Shown: piece after piece, positions 1-8,371 of the stretch
How the letters are laid out: each line of letters starts with the position of its first letter
Numbering within the stretch: the stretch's first letter is position 1
IMG/VR virus record: IMGVR_UViG_3300045010_000750
Span: 1-28,426 of that record
From: a virus
Reading direction: 5' to 3' (one strand)
DNA: 28,426 nucleotides
Program-made: the position numbers and the translations under genes
The notes under the pieces: generated by a model
What the model saw: the letters and a program-made list of their open reading frames with translations, nothing else
What the model was told of the DNA's origin: nothing
Databases searched by the model: none

Positions 1-875
1 CAGCATCCATTTTTGTTGATCCAGTCTAAATAGTGTGCTTTGGCAGGTTCCAGCAGAGTTGGTTTGAACGTTGGATCTATCAATGTTGCCTGTTCGTTGT
101 CTTGCTCCCAGGCCTTTTCCCAAATTAGTAGATTCAGTCGCCAATTCTCTTCTGAATATCTTGTATCTCTGTATTGATAGACGGATATTGCCGTCTCGTT
201 CTCTGATACTGGGAGAAACACACAATTGATCCAGGCTCCCGGAAAATATTCCACAGTGGTGTAGGGATAGACTGCGAACCATGCTGCTCCATATTTTCTT
301 TCTCTGTCTTCCAAGAACATGGATTTGGTATAGTCGCTTTCGTACTGGCGGTTGTTAGGAGCCAATTGTATATTGCTTTTTTCTCTTATGGACCATTCCA
401 CGTTAGTGGTTTCCAATTGATCATACACTTTTGGGTGTACTACCGGTAGGTGATCTATATCTAAAAAGATACTGTAAATATTTTTGTAATTGGCTTTGAC
501 AGTATCAATTCTGAAGTTGCCTAGTGTGAGATAGTTCGTATTTAAAAAATCATATTCCGGTAGATCTGGATGCTCAGAAAATACAAAATTATTCCATATA
601 AAAACATCTTTGGTTGCTAAAGGATGTTCATTCTTGCACCAATAATCTGTGGTCCCCGAACCCATGGGATTCCCCTCGTTATCAAAACTCCATCCATGAT
701 ATGGGCAGAGACGAGCGTTCTTTCCTTGCGTGCCTTTAAGCAAAGATCCTTGGTGTGGACAAACGTTGCTGAGTAAAGAATATTTTCCGTTATTACGATG
801 CAGGGTCCAACGTTTTAGATGTGGTAAAACTTTCCATTCGTTGTCCTGTAAATCATTGATGTGTCCAAGAAACAT
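1..875 (-). CDS. Rieske non-heme iron oxygenase, first of two (3' end beyond window)
   Basis: Translated from ATG at 873-875; the frame is still open at position 1, so the C-terminus is missing. A Rieske [2Fe-2S] site is complete: C39-P-H41, then 15 residues, then C57-P-Y-H60-G-W. The catalytic-domain mononuclear iron motif D-x2-H-x4-H is also present (D139, H142, H147, in FLDIDHLPVVHP). A later E-Q-D stretch in a helix-like region could supply the carboxylate ligand. Such enzymes use O2 and electrons from a reductase to hydroxylate or demethylate small substrates; no reductase or ferredoxin gene is in the window. The next gene upstream on the same strand is a second, diverged member. An AATAAATA late-type box lies 9 nt before the ATG. 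The substrate cannot be inferred. The family call is firm, the physiological role open. Confidence 0.88.
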   Translation of the reverse strand, partial: MFLGHINDLQDNEWKVLPHLKRWTLHRNNGKYSLLSNVCPHQGSLLKGTQGKNARLCPYHGWSFDNEGNPMGSGTTDYWCKNEHPLATKDVFIWNNFVFSEHPDLPEYDFLNTNYLTLGNFRIDTVKANYKNIYSIFLDIDHLPVVHPKVYDQLETTNVEWSIREKSNIQLAPNNRQYESDYTKSMFLEDRERKYGAAWFAVYPYTTVEYFPGAWINCVFLPVSENETAISVYQYRDTRYSEENWRLNLLIWEKAWEQDNEQATLIDPTFKPTLLEPAKAHYLDWINKNGC

Positions 876-884
876 GATTAAAAA

Positions 885-892
885 TATTTATT
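885..892 (-). promoter_or_regulatory. Late-type promoter box AATAAATA
   Basis: The minus strand reads AATAAATA, ending 9 nt before the ATG of the first Rieske gene and overlapping the TAA stop of the second. It resembles the T4 late box TATAAATA. It would give the downstream Rieske gene its own late transcript with a leader of only a few bases. Confidence 0.5.
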
Positions 893-1952
893 AAGTTGAT
901 AATTTGTGCGATAATTCTTTTTCCTTCATCCATTTGAACCAGTGTGCGTTTGCCATCTCTTCAATTGGATGATTAAATTCTGGGACCTTTTTTAAATCTC
1001 TCGAAAGATTGCTTCTGCCAACCTGCATCAACCTGCTGATCTCCTCATCCTCAACAGCAGTCTCCATCCAGAAATCATAGGTCAGCTGGGCGAATTCTGG
1101 ACACTCTTTTAAGATATTTTCATCAAAATAAAATTCCACCGTGTTTGCATGTCGTCCTAGACTGAAAGGATACACCTGGCTTATGACGTTGCACCCTGGA
1201 TATGATTCCAGCATCACATTTGGGTACAGAGCCAACCAAAGCAATTTGAATGAATCATCTAATAATCCTAATCGTTCACAGGCCCCCAGCCAATCTTCGG
1301 TCTTCTTAGTGGTCGTTGCCCTGACTTCATTTAGATTAGCATGCTGGCAACTCCAACCATTGCCAAAAGTATATTGATAGTTGTTGACATCAACCACGCT
1401 CCTCAGATTGGGATGGCAGGATCTCACGTGATATAGATCTAGAAAGATTTCATAAAATATCTTCCAATCATAGTCAGACACAATGGTTTCTCTCTTCCAT
1501 GCTTTGTAGTTTTTTCCTTGAAAACGTTTTAGATCTTGTTTGAGTTTATCATTAATGCTGTCCATACAATCGCTGTTGCCGGACATGATAAATCCTTGCC
1601 ATTTGTATGCTGTTGATCTAATAAGATTTTTATCTGTTGAGGGGGTAAATCCTCTTCCAGCTAAAAAGTTTCCGCGCTGATCAAAGGACCATCGATGTAT
1701 TGGGCACACAATTCTATCTTTGGCCTCGCAGGAAGACTTATACAATTGTGAATGTTTGTGTGGACAAGCATTGTAGAAAGTTTGTTTAAGATCATCTCCA
1801 ATAACAAAAACATTATCGTTGGGAGGATAAGGCACGTAGCAGTGACCTGATGCTAGTTCTGCAACCATGCCCAAACATTTTACGCTATTTCTAAAAAAAT
1901 GTTCATCTTGTTCCGTTGTTCTAAAGTTCCAATGTAGATCTAACTGAGTCAT
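891..1952 (-). CDS. Rieske non-heme iron oxygenase, second of two (complete)
   Basis: A 353-residue protein with both hallmarks of a ring-hydroxylating or demethylating oxygenase alpha subunit. The Rieske cluster site is C63-P-H65, then 17 residues, then C83-P-I-H86. The mononuclear iron site is E168-x3-D172-x2-H175-x4-H180. The YPNVMLESYPG segment (about 243-253) and E301-D302 followed by a Q-x-G (310-312) match the usual layout of the C-terminal catalytic domain and its carboxylate ligand. Length is slightly below the usual 370-450. General shape recalls the choline/glycine-betaine/carnitine monooxygenase side of the family, but this is only an impression. It sits 15 nt upstream of the other Rieske gene. 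No clear Shine-Dalgarno or late box was seen before its ATG. The electron-transfer partner must come from the host. Confidence 0.9.
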   Translation of the reverse strand: MTQLDLHWNFRTTEQDEHFFRNSVKCLGMVAELASGHCYVPYPPNDNVFVIGDDLKQTFYNACPHKHSQLYKSSCEAKDRIVCPIHRWSFDQRGNFLAGRGFTPSTDKNLIRSTAYKWQGFIMSGNSDCMDSINDKLKQDLKRFQGKNYKAWKRETIVSDYDWKIFYEIFLDLYHVRSCHPNLRSVVDVNNYQYTFGNGWSCQHANLNEVRATTTKKTEDWLGACERLGLLDDSFKLLWLALYPNVMLESYPGCNVISQVYPFSLGRHANTVEFYFDENILKECPEFAQLTYDFWMETAVEDEEISRLMQVGRSNLSRDLKKVPEFNHPIEEMANAHWFKWMKEKELSHKLST

Positions 1953-2011
1953 TTTATCTAGTTATGCATAAAATGATTACCAAATTAAAAATTTGATATC
2001 TATGACCAAGC

Positions 2012-2019
2012 ACTAAATA
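2012..2019 (+). promoter_or_regulatory. Late-type promoter box ACTAAATA
   Basis: ACTAAATA ends 9 nt before the ATG at 2029, the same spacing as the box before the first Rieske gene. There is no Shine-Dalgarno between box and ATG. It likely drives the PP-loop gene late in infection. Confidence 0.45.
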
Positions 2020-2028
2020 TTTTTTCAT

Positions 2029-3219
2029 ATGAATCAACCGAACATAGATCAATACGGATATTACCAGTTTGGAGATTTCAAAACTTATAGCATCTATCAG
2101 CTAATGGATTATTATCAAAAAAATCCACATCCATACATGCCAATACAATGGATATATAATGATACTTTTTTTTCTCAGTATGACTGGTCACAAGAACCCA
2201 CAGCATCGTTGGATCAATTATATAAAAAGAGAGCCGAAGAATTAAGAAAAAAATATGATTATATTGTTATCTATTATAGTGGAGGATTTGATAGTTCTAA
2301 TATGCTTCGTGCTTTTTTAGATAATGGCATATATCCTGATGAAATATGCGTATTCTATAGTAGATACGATACGACAGGGCATCAATATCATGAATTAAAA
2401 GATTTTACATGGAAAAAACTTGCTCAAATTGAACAGCAATACCCACAAATCAAAATTAGGAGATTTGATTATGGTGATATTATTTGTAATTGGCCTAAAA
2501 TTATAGCAGATTTAAATTTAAACGTGGAGCCTATCTATTTGTTTGGTCCTCGTTTAAGTGTTAACAGGTTAGCTTTAGACGTAATGCATGAATATATTGA
2601 TGATTGGCAACAATTGTTGAAAGAGAAAAAAACATTATGTGTCTTGCATGGAGTTGATTCCGTGCAACCAAGACATGTTTATAAAGAAAATAGATGGATA
2701 CATAATTTTTTTGATACGTATGCACAAGGACATTTTACACCAATACGACAAATGATTAATAAAAATAATAGAGACACTCTTGAATTTTTTTATTGGGCTC
2801 CGACAGAAATATGTGCCAATATTATAATCAAACAAGGACATCTAGCAAAAAAATTTTTTACTGAAAAAGTTAATAATATAATTGAAAAATTATATGGTAT
2901 GAAAGAATTTGCAATAGTAAATAAAAAACAACCAGGAGAAATGAGTTTGCGAGTATGGGATTACGAACCTTTTAAAAAATTAATATATCCAAAAATTTTT
3001 ATTAGTGATGAAAAATACTATAACAAGAAAGAAATATCAACATTTTGGGGCAATAGAGATTTGTGGTATTATGATTCAGATTTACCTGGCAGCAAAGAAC
3101 ATCGTATTATGTATCATTCTCTTTTTCATAATGAAAAAAATCATTGGAAAAATTGGTTCCTTGATGGCGATATAGATAAAGGCCCGATTAAAATAAAAAG
3201 TAAAGATTATGTAATTTAA
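2029..3219 (+). CDS. PP-loop ATP pyrophosphatase-like protein
   Basis: A 396-residue protein with a clear N-type ATP-pyrophosphatase P-loop, YYSGGFDSSNML, at S84-G85-G86-F87-D88-S89-S90, after a hydrophobic strand (DYIVIYY). PP-loop enzymes adenylate a substrate carbonyl or base; family members include asparagine synthetase, QueC-, TilS- and NAD synthetase-type enzymes and sugar amidotransferases. No glutaminase domain is visible, so any amide nitrogen would have to come from elsewhere. The rest does not match a specific branch I can name. The gene is strikingly AT-rich compared with nrdA/nrdB, which suggests recent transfer. It is divergent from the Rieske pair and ends 2 nt from the convergent gene at 3222. 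Substrate unknown. Confidence 0.75.
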   Translation: MNQPNIDQYGYYQFGDFKTYSIYQLMDYYQKNPHPYMPIQWIYNDTFFSQYDWSQEPTASLDQLYKKRAEELRKKYDYIVIYYSGGFDSSNMLRAFLDNGIYPDEICVFYSRYDTTGHQYHELKDFTWKKLAQIEQQYPQIKIRRFDYGDIICNWPKIIADLNLNVEPIYLFGPRLSVNRLALDVMHEYIDDWQQLLKEKKTLCVLHGVDSVQPRHVYKENRWIHNFFDTYAQGHFTPIRQMINKNNRDTLEFFYWAPTEICANIIIKQGHLAKKFFTEKVNNIIEKLYGMKEFAIVNKKQPGEMSLRVWDYEPFKKLIYPKIFISDEKYYNKKEISTFWGNRDLWYYDSDLPGSKEHRIMYHSLFHNEKNHWKNWFLDGDIDKGPIKIKSKDYVI

Positions 3220-3221
3220 AT

Positions 3222-4433
3222 TTAAGAATAAGTGCTTGCTTGCCTATGCAATAAAATCTCTTGTTTCACTGTTTCTCTGTCATGGTTATCCATGTTCGCT
3301 AACAAACTCTTGCTCTGGGCATAGACATCCTTGCCTGTGATATTAATTCCTAACAATATACAGCTCTGCTCGATAATCTGTTCTGTAGTCCTGCCGCTGT
3401 CTCCCAATCTGGTCATGAGCCTCACGTCCCTCAGTGCTTTTTTGGCTACAGAATCTGTGTCTAGATAGGTGCCCACGTCAGGAAGATTTTTTCTTTTGAG
3501 GGCAGCATTGATCTGCTCTTCTTCGCTGCTGTCGGACACTGTGTCATACAAAGGATTGATTTGATTCAATCTTGTTTCATAATTGCTGAAATAATCCTTC
3601 CACACAGCGTTCTGTGCTGACATTGCGATAAGGTCATTTATTTTGCTGCTGCCGGCAAAACTCCTATAGGTCAAGATGCTGGTGAGAGATTCCGAGTAGG
3701 TCCTAATTGTTCCTAGATTATTTTTTTCTTTTTGGATCTGTTCCACTATAGTTGATCTATTCGTGATCAAAGAATTTTTTTGATTTTGAAAACTGCCCGC
3801 TCCCAGTTCCGAATGTAAAGTGGCTGCTGCGGCCCGTATGGCACTCAGCAAACTATTGAATGTGCTCTCATTGAAAAATGTACTGTCACCCAGTGTGTCC
3901 AAAAAATTGATAAAGTTTTGCAGTGCTATATCATATGCTGATTGCGAGGCCAAAGAAAAATTGTTTATTTGCCTCACGGCGTCGCCTACCGCTTCCACCG
4001 ATGGGATCAATGTCCCCCTCAGTGATCCAAAAAAATCATCGATGCCCTTGCCTCCCGCGTCGGCGTCTGTGCCGTAGAGGCTTTTATACACTCCCTGTAT
4101 GCCATCGACAAGTGACAGGTGTTCCAGGAATGTTGCCGGGGTGGTGTCGTTGGCATTGGTCTCTCCCAGAGATCCATCCAGTATATTAAAGGTGTGATTG
4201 TCTAGGTCTAGGAAATATCTGCCTATGTTGAGATATGACTGTGACTCCATGGAATCATACACATCGGTTTTTTGGCTGTTGGTCAGCACCACGCTGATGT
4301 CGGTCCTGTATGCTATGGTTCTGGTTTTGGCTATCCATGCCACAGTGGCATTGGCGATGGAATTTTGAATGTGTTGATTGCTGAAACTTGGATTGTTGTT
4401 GGCTAACGATGATAATCCTTGAGATACTGACAT
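3222..4433 (-). CDS. Putative virion/tail-associated protein, 403 aa
   Basis: I do not recognise a specific family. The sequence is rich in Asn, Ser and Thr, with one Cys, no signal peptide and no membrane segment. The middle and C-terminal parts (about 230-300) look helical with coiled-coil character. It lies only 3 nt after the PAAR spike-tip gene on the same strand and has no promoter of its own, so the two are probably co-transcribed from the late box at 4730. That context suggests a baseplate or spike-associated structural role, or a protein delivered with the spike. This is inference from position only. Confidence 0.6.
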   Translation of the reverse strand: MSVSQGLSSLANNNPSFSNQHIQNSIANATVAWIAKTRTIAYRTDISVVLTNSQKTDVYDSMESQSYLNIGRYFLDLDNHTFNILDGSLGETNANDTTPATFLEHLSLVDGIQGVYKSLYGTDADAGGKGIDDFFGSLRGTLIPSVEAVGDAVRQINNFSLASQSAYDIALQNFINFLDTLGDSTFFNESTFNSLLSAIRAAAATLHSELGAGSFQNQKNSLITNRSTIVEQIQKEKNNLGTIRTYSESLTSILTYRSFAGSSKINDLIAMSAQNAVWKDYFSNYETRLNQINPLYDTVSDSSEEEQINAALKRKNLPDVGTYLDTDSVAKKALRDVRLMTRLGDSGRTTEQIIEQSCILLGINITGKDVYAQSKSLLANMDNHDRETVKQEILLHRQASTYS

Positions 4434-4436
4434 TAA

Positions 4437-4724
4437 TTATCCATTGGCGAACACGTTGGGAGAACCCTGTATCACTATAGTGCAGGTGGGATCACCCACT
4501 CTGCCTAGAGGTAAGAATTCTGCGAAAACATCGGGAGAGCCCCTTCTGAGTGGGGCCGTGTGGGGGCAACATCTTTTTCCGCAAGGCCGTAGGTGTATTG
4601 TGTTGCTGTGACCTTGACAGCTCAATGGTATGCCGTTGGCGAACACAGTTCTAACATGACCTTTTCTTCGCGGCCGGCTACAATGAACTAATTCCGCATC
4701 TCCTAATCTTGCTACTGCTGGCAT
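4437..4724 (-). CDS. PAAR-domain spike-tip protein
   Basis: A 95-residue protein that begins MPAVARLGD, the typical PAAR opening. It contains repeated G-S-P-x-V-F-A and V-F-A-N-G units (about 27-31, 72-78 and 87-95) and a second R-V-G-D at about 84, as expected for the small cone that caps a phage or T6SS spike. His and Cys residues (near 14-15, 38, 43 and 48-55) are candidates for the metal site at the tip. By analogy with T4 gp5.4 it would sharpen the central spike and help pierce the outer membrane. A CATAAATA late box ends exactly 5 nt before the ATG and no Shine-Dalgarno is visible. The next gene, 3 nt downstream, is probably in the same transcript. Confidence 0.88.
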   Translation of the reverse strand: MPAVARLGDAELVHCSRPRRKGHVRTVFANGIPLSCQGHSNTIHLRPCGKRCCPHTAPLRRGSPDVFAEFLPLGRVGDPTCTIVIQGSPNVFANG

Positions 4725-4729
4725 ATCAG

Positions 4730-4737
4730 TATTTATG
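4730..4737 (-). promoter_or_regulatory. Late-type promoter box CATAAATA, 5 nt from ATG
   Basis: The minus strand reads CATAAATA, then CTGAT, then the ATG of the PAAR gene. With T4 geometry (box about -13 to -6) the A of the ATG would be +1, giving a leaderless mRNA. Confidence 0.6.
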
Positions 4738-4755
4738 GTATATGATTATGTGCTA

Positions 4756-5856
4756 TTATAACTTGAACTTCTTAAATGCGTCTTTTTTAACGTCTTGTTT
4801 GATACCACCCACTATGTAGGATTCCACTTCCGTTTCCTGTGGCGCCACCTGCATGCCTCTAGAGCTCAGCCAATTTTGCGTCCATGGCAGTGGATTTTGA
4901 TTGCCGGGTATGTCAAACTCGGGATCAAATCCCAGTGCCTTTAATCTCTTGTTAGCTGTGTATTCCACATACTGTCCCAACAGCCTCTCATTCAATCCTA
5001 TGATTGAACCGTCCCGGAATAGATGTTTGGCCCAGGCCTTCTCCTCTTCCACGCACTTGTGGAACATCTCGATCACTTTCTTGTCCTGCCCTTTCATCAC
5101 TCGCAGCATGTCCTTGTCGTCGCCCTTCTGCCATGCCTTGATCACATGAGTGGTCAGGTTGAGATGCGTGGCCTCATCTCTGGCTATCAGCGACAGTATC
5201 TTGGCGGATCCCTCCATCAGCTTCAGTTCACCGAACGCAAAGGTGCAGGCGAAACTAACATAGAATCTCAGTCCCTCCAACAGGTTCACGTTGATCATGG
5301 CCAGATACAATTGCCTCTTCAGTTCGTCAACGTCACCCTTGCCGTTCACTGTGTACTGCAGGGCCAGGTCTCCAAATGAGTCATAGTTCTCAGTGACGGA
5401 AACCGCCCTCTTCAGGATCTCTTTGTCATTCAATATGGTGTCGAACACTTCCGATGGATCAGCATACACGTTCTTCATGATGTGCGTGTAGGCCCTGCTG
5501 TGTATGGTTTCAAAAAAATCCCAAGTCACGATGCAACCTTCCAGCTCTGAGTTAGAACAATAGGGTAGGAAGTTTAAGCACGGTCCTCGACCTTGCACAG
5601 AATCCAGCAGTGTTTGATATTTTAAATTTGCAGTGAATATGTGCTTCTGTTCCGGACGGAAGTTGGCATAGTCTGAACGATCTTTCTGCAGCGATACCTC
5701 TTCGGGTCTCCAGAAGTAGCCCAGCATGGTCTGGTTCAGCTTGTCAAACTGTGGATATTTAAAAACGTCATATCTCTGTATGGCTTGGTCCTCTCCAAAG
5801 AACATAGGTTCTTTGCTCCAATCCACTTGATTCCTATTGAATACTGTTTTTGTCAT
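4756..5856 (-). CDS. nrdB: Ribonucleotide reductase class Ia, beta subunit
   Basis: A 366-residue radical-generating subunit that holds the diiron-tyrosyl cofactor and passes the radical to NrdA for NDP-to-dNDP reduction. It is nearly colinear with E. coli NrdB as I recall it: FWRPEEVS at 48-55, metal ligands D85, E116 and H119 (ETIHSRAYTH), radical tyrosine Y123, E194 in NLLEGLRFYVSFAC, and E228 and H231 in RDEATH. The C-terminus (DAFKKFKL) is where family members bind NrdA. It follows nrdA by 40 nt, and its own sigma70-like promoter starts right after the nrdA stop codon, so it can be expressed without nrdA. All catalytic residues are present. It supplies dNTPs for phage replication. Confidence 0.97.
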   Translation of the reverse strand: MTKTVFNRNQVDWSKEPMFFGEDQAIQRYDVFKYPQFDKLNQTMLGYFWRPEEVSLQKDRSDYANFRPEQKHIFTANLKYQTLLDSVQGRGPCLNFLPYCSNSELEGCIVTWDFFETIHSRAYTHIMKNVYADPSEVFDTILNDKEILKRAVSVTENYDSFGDLALQYTVNGKGDVDELKRQLYLAMINVNLLEGLRFYVSFACTFAFGELKLMEGSAKILSLIARDEATHLNLTTHVIKAWQKGDDKDMLRVMKGQDKKVIEMFHKCVEEEKAWAKHLFRDGSIIGLNERLLGQYVEYTANKRLKALGFDPEFDIPGNQNPLPWTQNWLSSRGMQVAPQETEVESYIVGGIKQDVKKDAFKKFKL

Positions 5857-5867
5857 ACGTCTTACTT

Positions 5868-5895
5868 ATTTTATATTATGTTTTATTTTTGTCAA
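5868..5895 (-). promoter_or_regulatory. Sigma70-type promoter of nrdB
   Basis: The minus strand has TTGACA (5895-5890), a 16-nt spacer and TAAAAT (5873-5868), ending 11 nt before the nrdB ATG. The -35 lies immediately after the nrdA stop codon. The same TTGACA-N16-TAAAAT pair occurs at 22191. Confidence 0.6.
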
Positions 5896-5896
5896 C

Positions 5897-8281
5897 TTAG
5901 ATGGTGCAGGCATCACAATTTTCCGGATCTTCCTTTTCATTATCTGTTAATAATTCCACGTCTTCCCCGTCGTCTTTGACATCTATAGGATCTATGCCCG
6001 ATGGTTGTAGATCTTCTTCTTCGCCTTTGAAGTCATAGGTGTTTTGATAATAAGATGTTTTCCAACCATATTTGTAGGCAGTTAGCATGTCACTAGCCAT
6101 CACGCTCAATGGCACTTCATTGTTTTCATAGTTGAGGGGGTTGTAACTCCAGTTGCCTGATATGGCCTGATCAAAATACTTCTGCATCATGGCCGCGATC
6201 TTGATGTAACCTTCGTTGCTCTTCATTTCCCATAGCAGTGTGTAGGAATTTTTTAGTTTGGGATAGCCTGGCACTATCTGTTTCAGTGGGCCTTTCTTGC
6301 TCTTCTTCACACTCAATATGGCCCTTGGGGGCTCTATGCCGTTGGTCTCATTAGAAACCACTGAAGAACTTTCTGATGGCATCTGCGCTGACAGTGTGCT
6401 GTGTCTCAATCCATGTTTGGCAATGTCCTTCCTTAACGATTCCCAAGCCATTCTGGTCTTATGTGGCACGATCTCATCGATCTCTTTCTTGTAATGGTCT
6501 ATGGGCAACTGTCCGTCCGCGTATTTGGTCCTGTCAAATGCCGTGCATTTGCCTTTTTCCTCTGCCAGTGTGCAACTCGCCCGCAATAGATAGTATTGGA
6601 ATGCTTCTGTCAGACGATCCACTGCTTCCCATGCCTTGGGATTGTCGTATTTTAGGTCCAATTTGGCAAGATAATGCGCCAGTCCGATGTAACCTATGCC
6701 CAATGAACGCCTTGCTTTGGTGGATATTTCGGCTGCCTTTACAGGATAGTCCTGATAGTCAATGATCTCATCCAGTGCTCTCACAGCTAGGTCGCACACG
6801 GATTCCAATTCGCTCAAATTATTGATGGCGCCCACATTGATGGCACTGAGTATGCACAGAGCGATCTCTCCATTCTGATCATCAATATGCTGTATGGGTC
6901 GGGTGGGCAGGGTGATCTCTTGACATAGATTGCTCATGTAGACTTTGTCCTTGAATGATGAGTGTGAGTTGCAGTGGTCCAAGTTCATTACATAGATCCT
7001 GCCGGTCTCCGCTCGCTCTTTTAAGAGGTCAAAGAATAACTCCTGTGCCGGGATAGTTTTTTTAGGAATCTCTTTGTCTGCTTCATATTTCTTATAGAGG
7101 TCATCAAACCTGTCTGTGCCGAAAGCGTCATAAAGTCCAGGCACGTCGTGTGGAGAAAATAGAGTGATATCCTCTTCCCTGATGAATCTCTCATAGAACA
7201 GTTTACTGATCTGAATGCTGTAATCCATTCTTCGCACTCGATTGTCTTCGGTGCCTTTGTTGTTCTTCAGCACCAGGATGTCCTCGATCTCGGAATGCCA
7301 GATGGGGAAATGCACGGTGGCGTTGCCGCCCCTCACTCCATTCTGAGTGCAGCATCTCACTGTGCTTTCAAATTTCTTGAGGAATGGGATCACTCCCGTG
7401 TGTTGTACCTCACCGCCTCTTATTTTTGAGTTGATTCCCCTGATCCTGCCAGAGTTGATGCCAATGCCCGCACGCCTCGCCACATAAAGTCCAATAGCCA
7501 TATCGCTGCTGAAAATAGAAGGAAGAGTGTCATCACTATCAACAAGAACGCAACTAGCAAACTGGCGGATAGGAGTTCTAACGCCTGCCATGACAGGTGT
7601 AGGAATGTTGATCTTGTGTGTTGAAATCGCATCATAATATCTTTTAACATAGTTCATCCTTTTGTTTTTTGGGTAGTCCGCGAACAGGGTGGCGGCGATC
7701 ATCATGTACATGTCCTGTGGGGTTTCATACAACTGCCCGGAGCTCCTGTCCTGCACCAGGTACTTATCCACTATCTGCCTCAATCCCGCATAGGTGAAGT
7801 TGAGGTCTCTGTCTCTTCTTATCCAGGTATTGAGTTTCTTGATCTCCGTCATGTTGTACTTGTCCACGATGGCTTTGTCATACACTCCCTGACGGATGTT
7901 CCTTAGTATCAATTTCAATAAGGGTATGTACTCATACTGGCCGTGTGCCTCCTTGCGGATGTCGTAGCTCAGCAATCGGGCCGCGGCGTATTGATAGTTG
8001 GGGTTCTCCAGGCTGATCAGGTCATTGGCAGATCTCACAAGGATGTGTTGGATATCCTTGGAACTCATGCCATCATAGAATTGTATGTTTGCATGCATCT
8101 CGATCAGTGATGCCGACACTCCCGGTAATTCTTCGCAGGCTTCCTCCACGACGAAATGTATCTTGTTGATGTCCAGTGGCTCCAATCTGCCGTCTCTCTT
8201 CTTGACTCTGATTGTGGAACTGTTGGCTGACATGCTCGTTTTTGGTTTCGTTTCTGATTTTGTTTTTGTTTGACTATGCAT
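5897..8281 (-). CDS. nrdA: Ribonucleotide reductase class Ia, alpha subunit
   Basis: A 794-residue catalytic subunit. An ATP-cone begins near residue 24 (IRVKKRDGRLEPLDINKI), indicating allosteric control of activity. Active-site residues align with E. coli NrdA: C244 (FASCVLVDS), N451, C453 and E455 (SNLCQEITLP), and C476 (GEIALCILSA). Radical-transfer tyrosines are Y744-Y745 (SYYQNT), and the C-terminal redox pair is C789 and C792 (NCDACTI). It is slightly longer than E. coli (761) because of a Lys/Thr/Ser-rich N-terminal extension; ATG 17 (MSANSS) is an alternative start. With nrdB it converts host NDPs to dNDPs. It has a sigma70-like promoter at 8327-8355, unlike the late-box genes around it. 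Confidence 0.97.
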   Translation of the reverse strand: MHSQTKTKSETKPKTSMSANSSTIRVKKRDGRLEPLDINKIHFVVEEACEELPGVSASLIEMHANIQFYDGMSSKDIQHILVRSANDLISLENPNYQYAAARLLSYDIRKEAHGQYEYIPLLKLILRNIRQGVYDKAIVDKYNMTEIKKLNTWIRRDRDLNFTYAGLRQIVDKYLVQDRSSGQLYETPQDMYMMIAATLFADYPKNKRMNYVKRYYDAISTHKINIPTPVMAGVRTPIRQFASCVLVDSDDTLPSIFSSDMAIGLYVARRAGIGINSGRIRGINSKIRGGEVQHTGVIPFLKKFESTVRCCTQNGVRGGNATVHFPIWHSEIEDILVLKNNKGTEDNRVRRMDYSIQISKLFYERFIREEDITLFSPHDVPGLYDAFGTDRFDDLYKKYEADKEIPKKTIPAQELFFDLLKERAETGRIYVMNLDHCNSHSSFKDKVYMSNLCQEITLPTRPIQHIDDQNGEIALCILSAINVGAINNLSELESVCDLAVRALDEIIDYQDYPVKAAEISTKARRSLGIGYIGLAHYLAKLDLKYDNPKAWEAVDRLTEAFQYYLLRASCTLAEEKGKCTAFDRTKYADGQLPIDHYKKEIDEIVPHKTRMAWESLRKDIAKHGLRHSTLSAQMPSESSSVVSNETNGIEPPRAILSVKKSKKGPLKQIVPGYPKLKNSYTLLWEMKSNEGYIKIAAMMQKYFDQAISGNWSYNPLNYENNEVPLSVMASDMLTAYKYGWKTSYYQNTYDFKGEEEDLQPSGIDPIDVKDDGEDVELLTDNEKEDPENCDACTI

Positions 8282-8326
8282 ATTTAGCTAAAAATTTTAT
8301 AAGTGTTATCTTTGATTTTGTTCTTG

Positions 8327-8355
8327 ATTATACAGCTAAAAAACTGCGTTGTCTA
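8327..8355 (-). promoter_or_regulatory. Sigma70-type promoter of nrdA
   Basis: The minus strand reads TAGACA (8355-8350), a 17-nt spacer, then a perfect TATAAT (8332-8327). It lies in the 90-nt gap between the SGNH-like gene and nrdA and would give a leader of about 40 nt. Host-type transcription fits a nucleotide-supply gene needed before late expression. Confidence 0.65.
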
Positions 8356-8371
8356 TTGATAAGAAAAAAAA

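Noticed and set aside
8279-8288. GCTAAATA directly joined to the first ATG of nrdA
   Set aside because: The box runs into the start codon, so it cannot promote this ATG by the geometry of the other boxes; the sigma70-type promoter upstream explains expression better.
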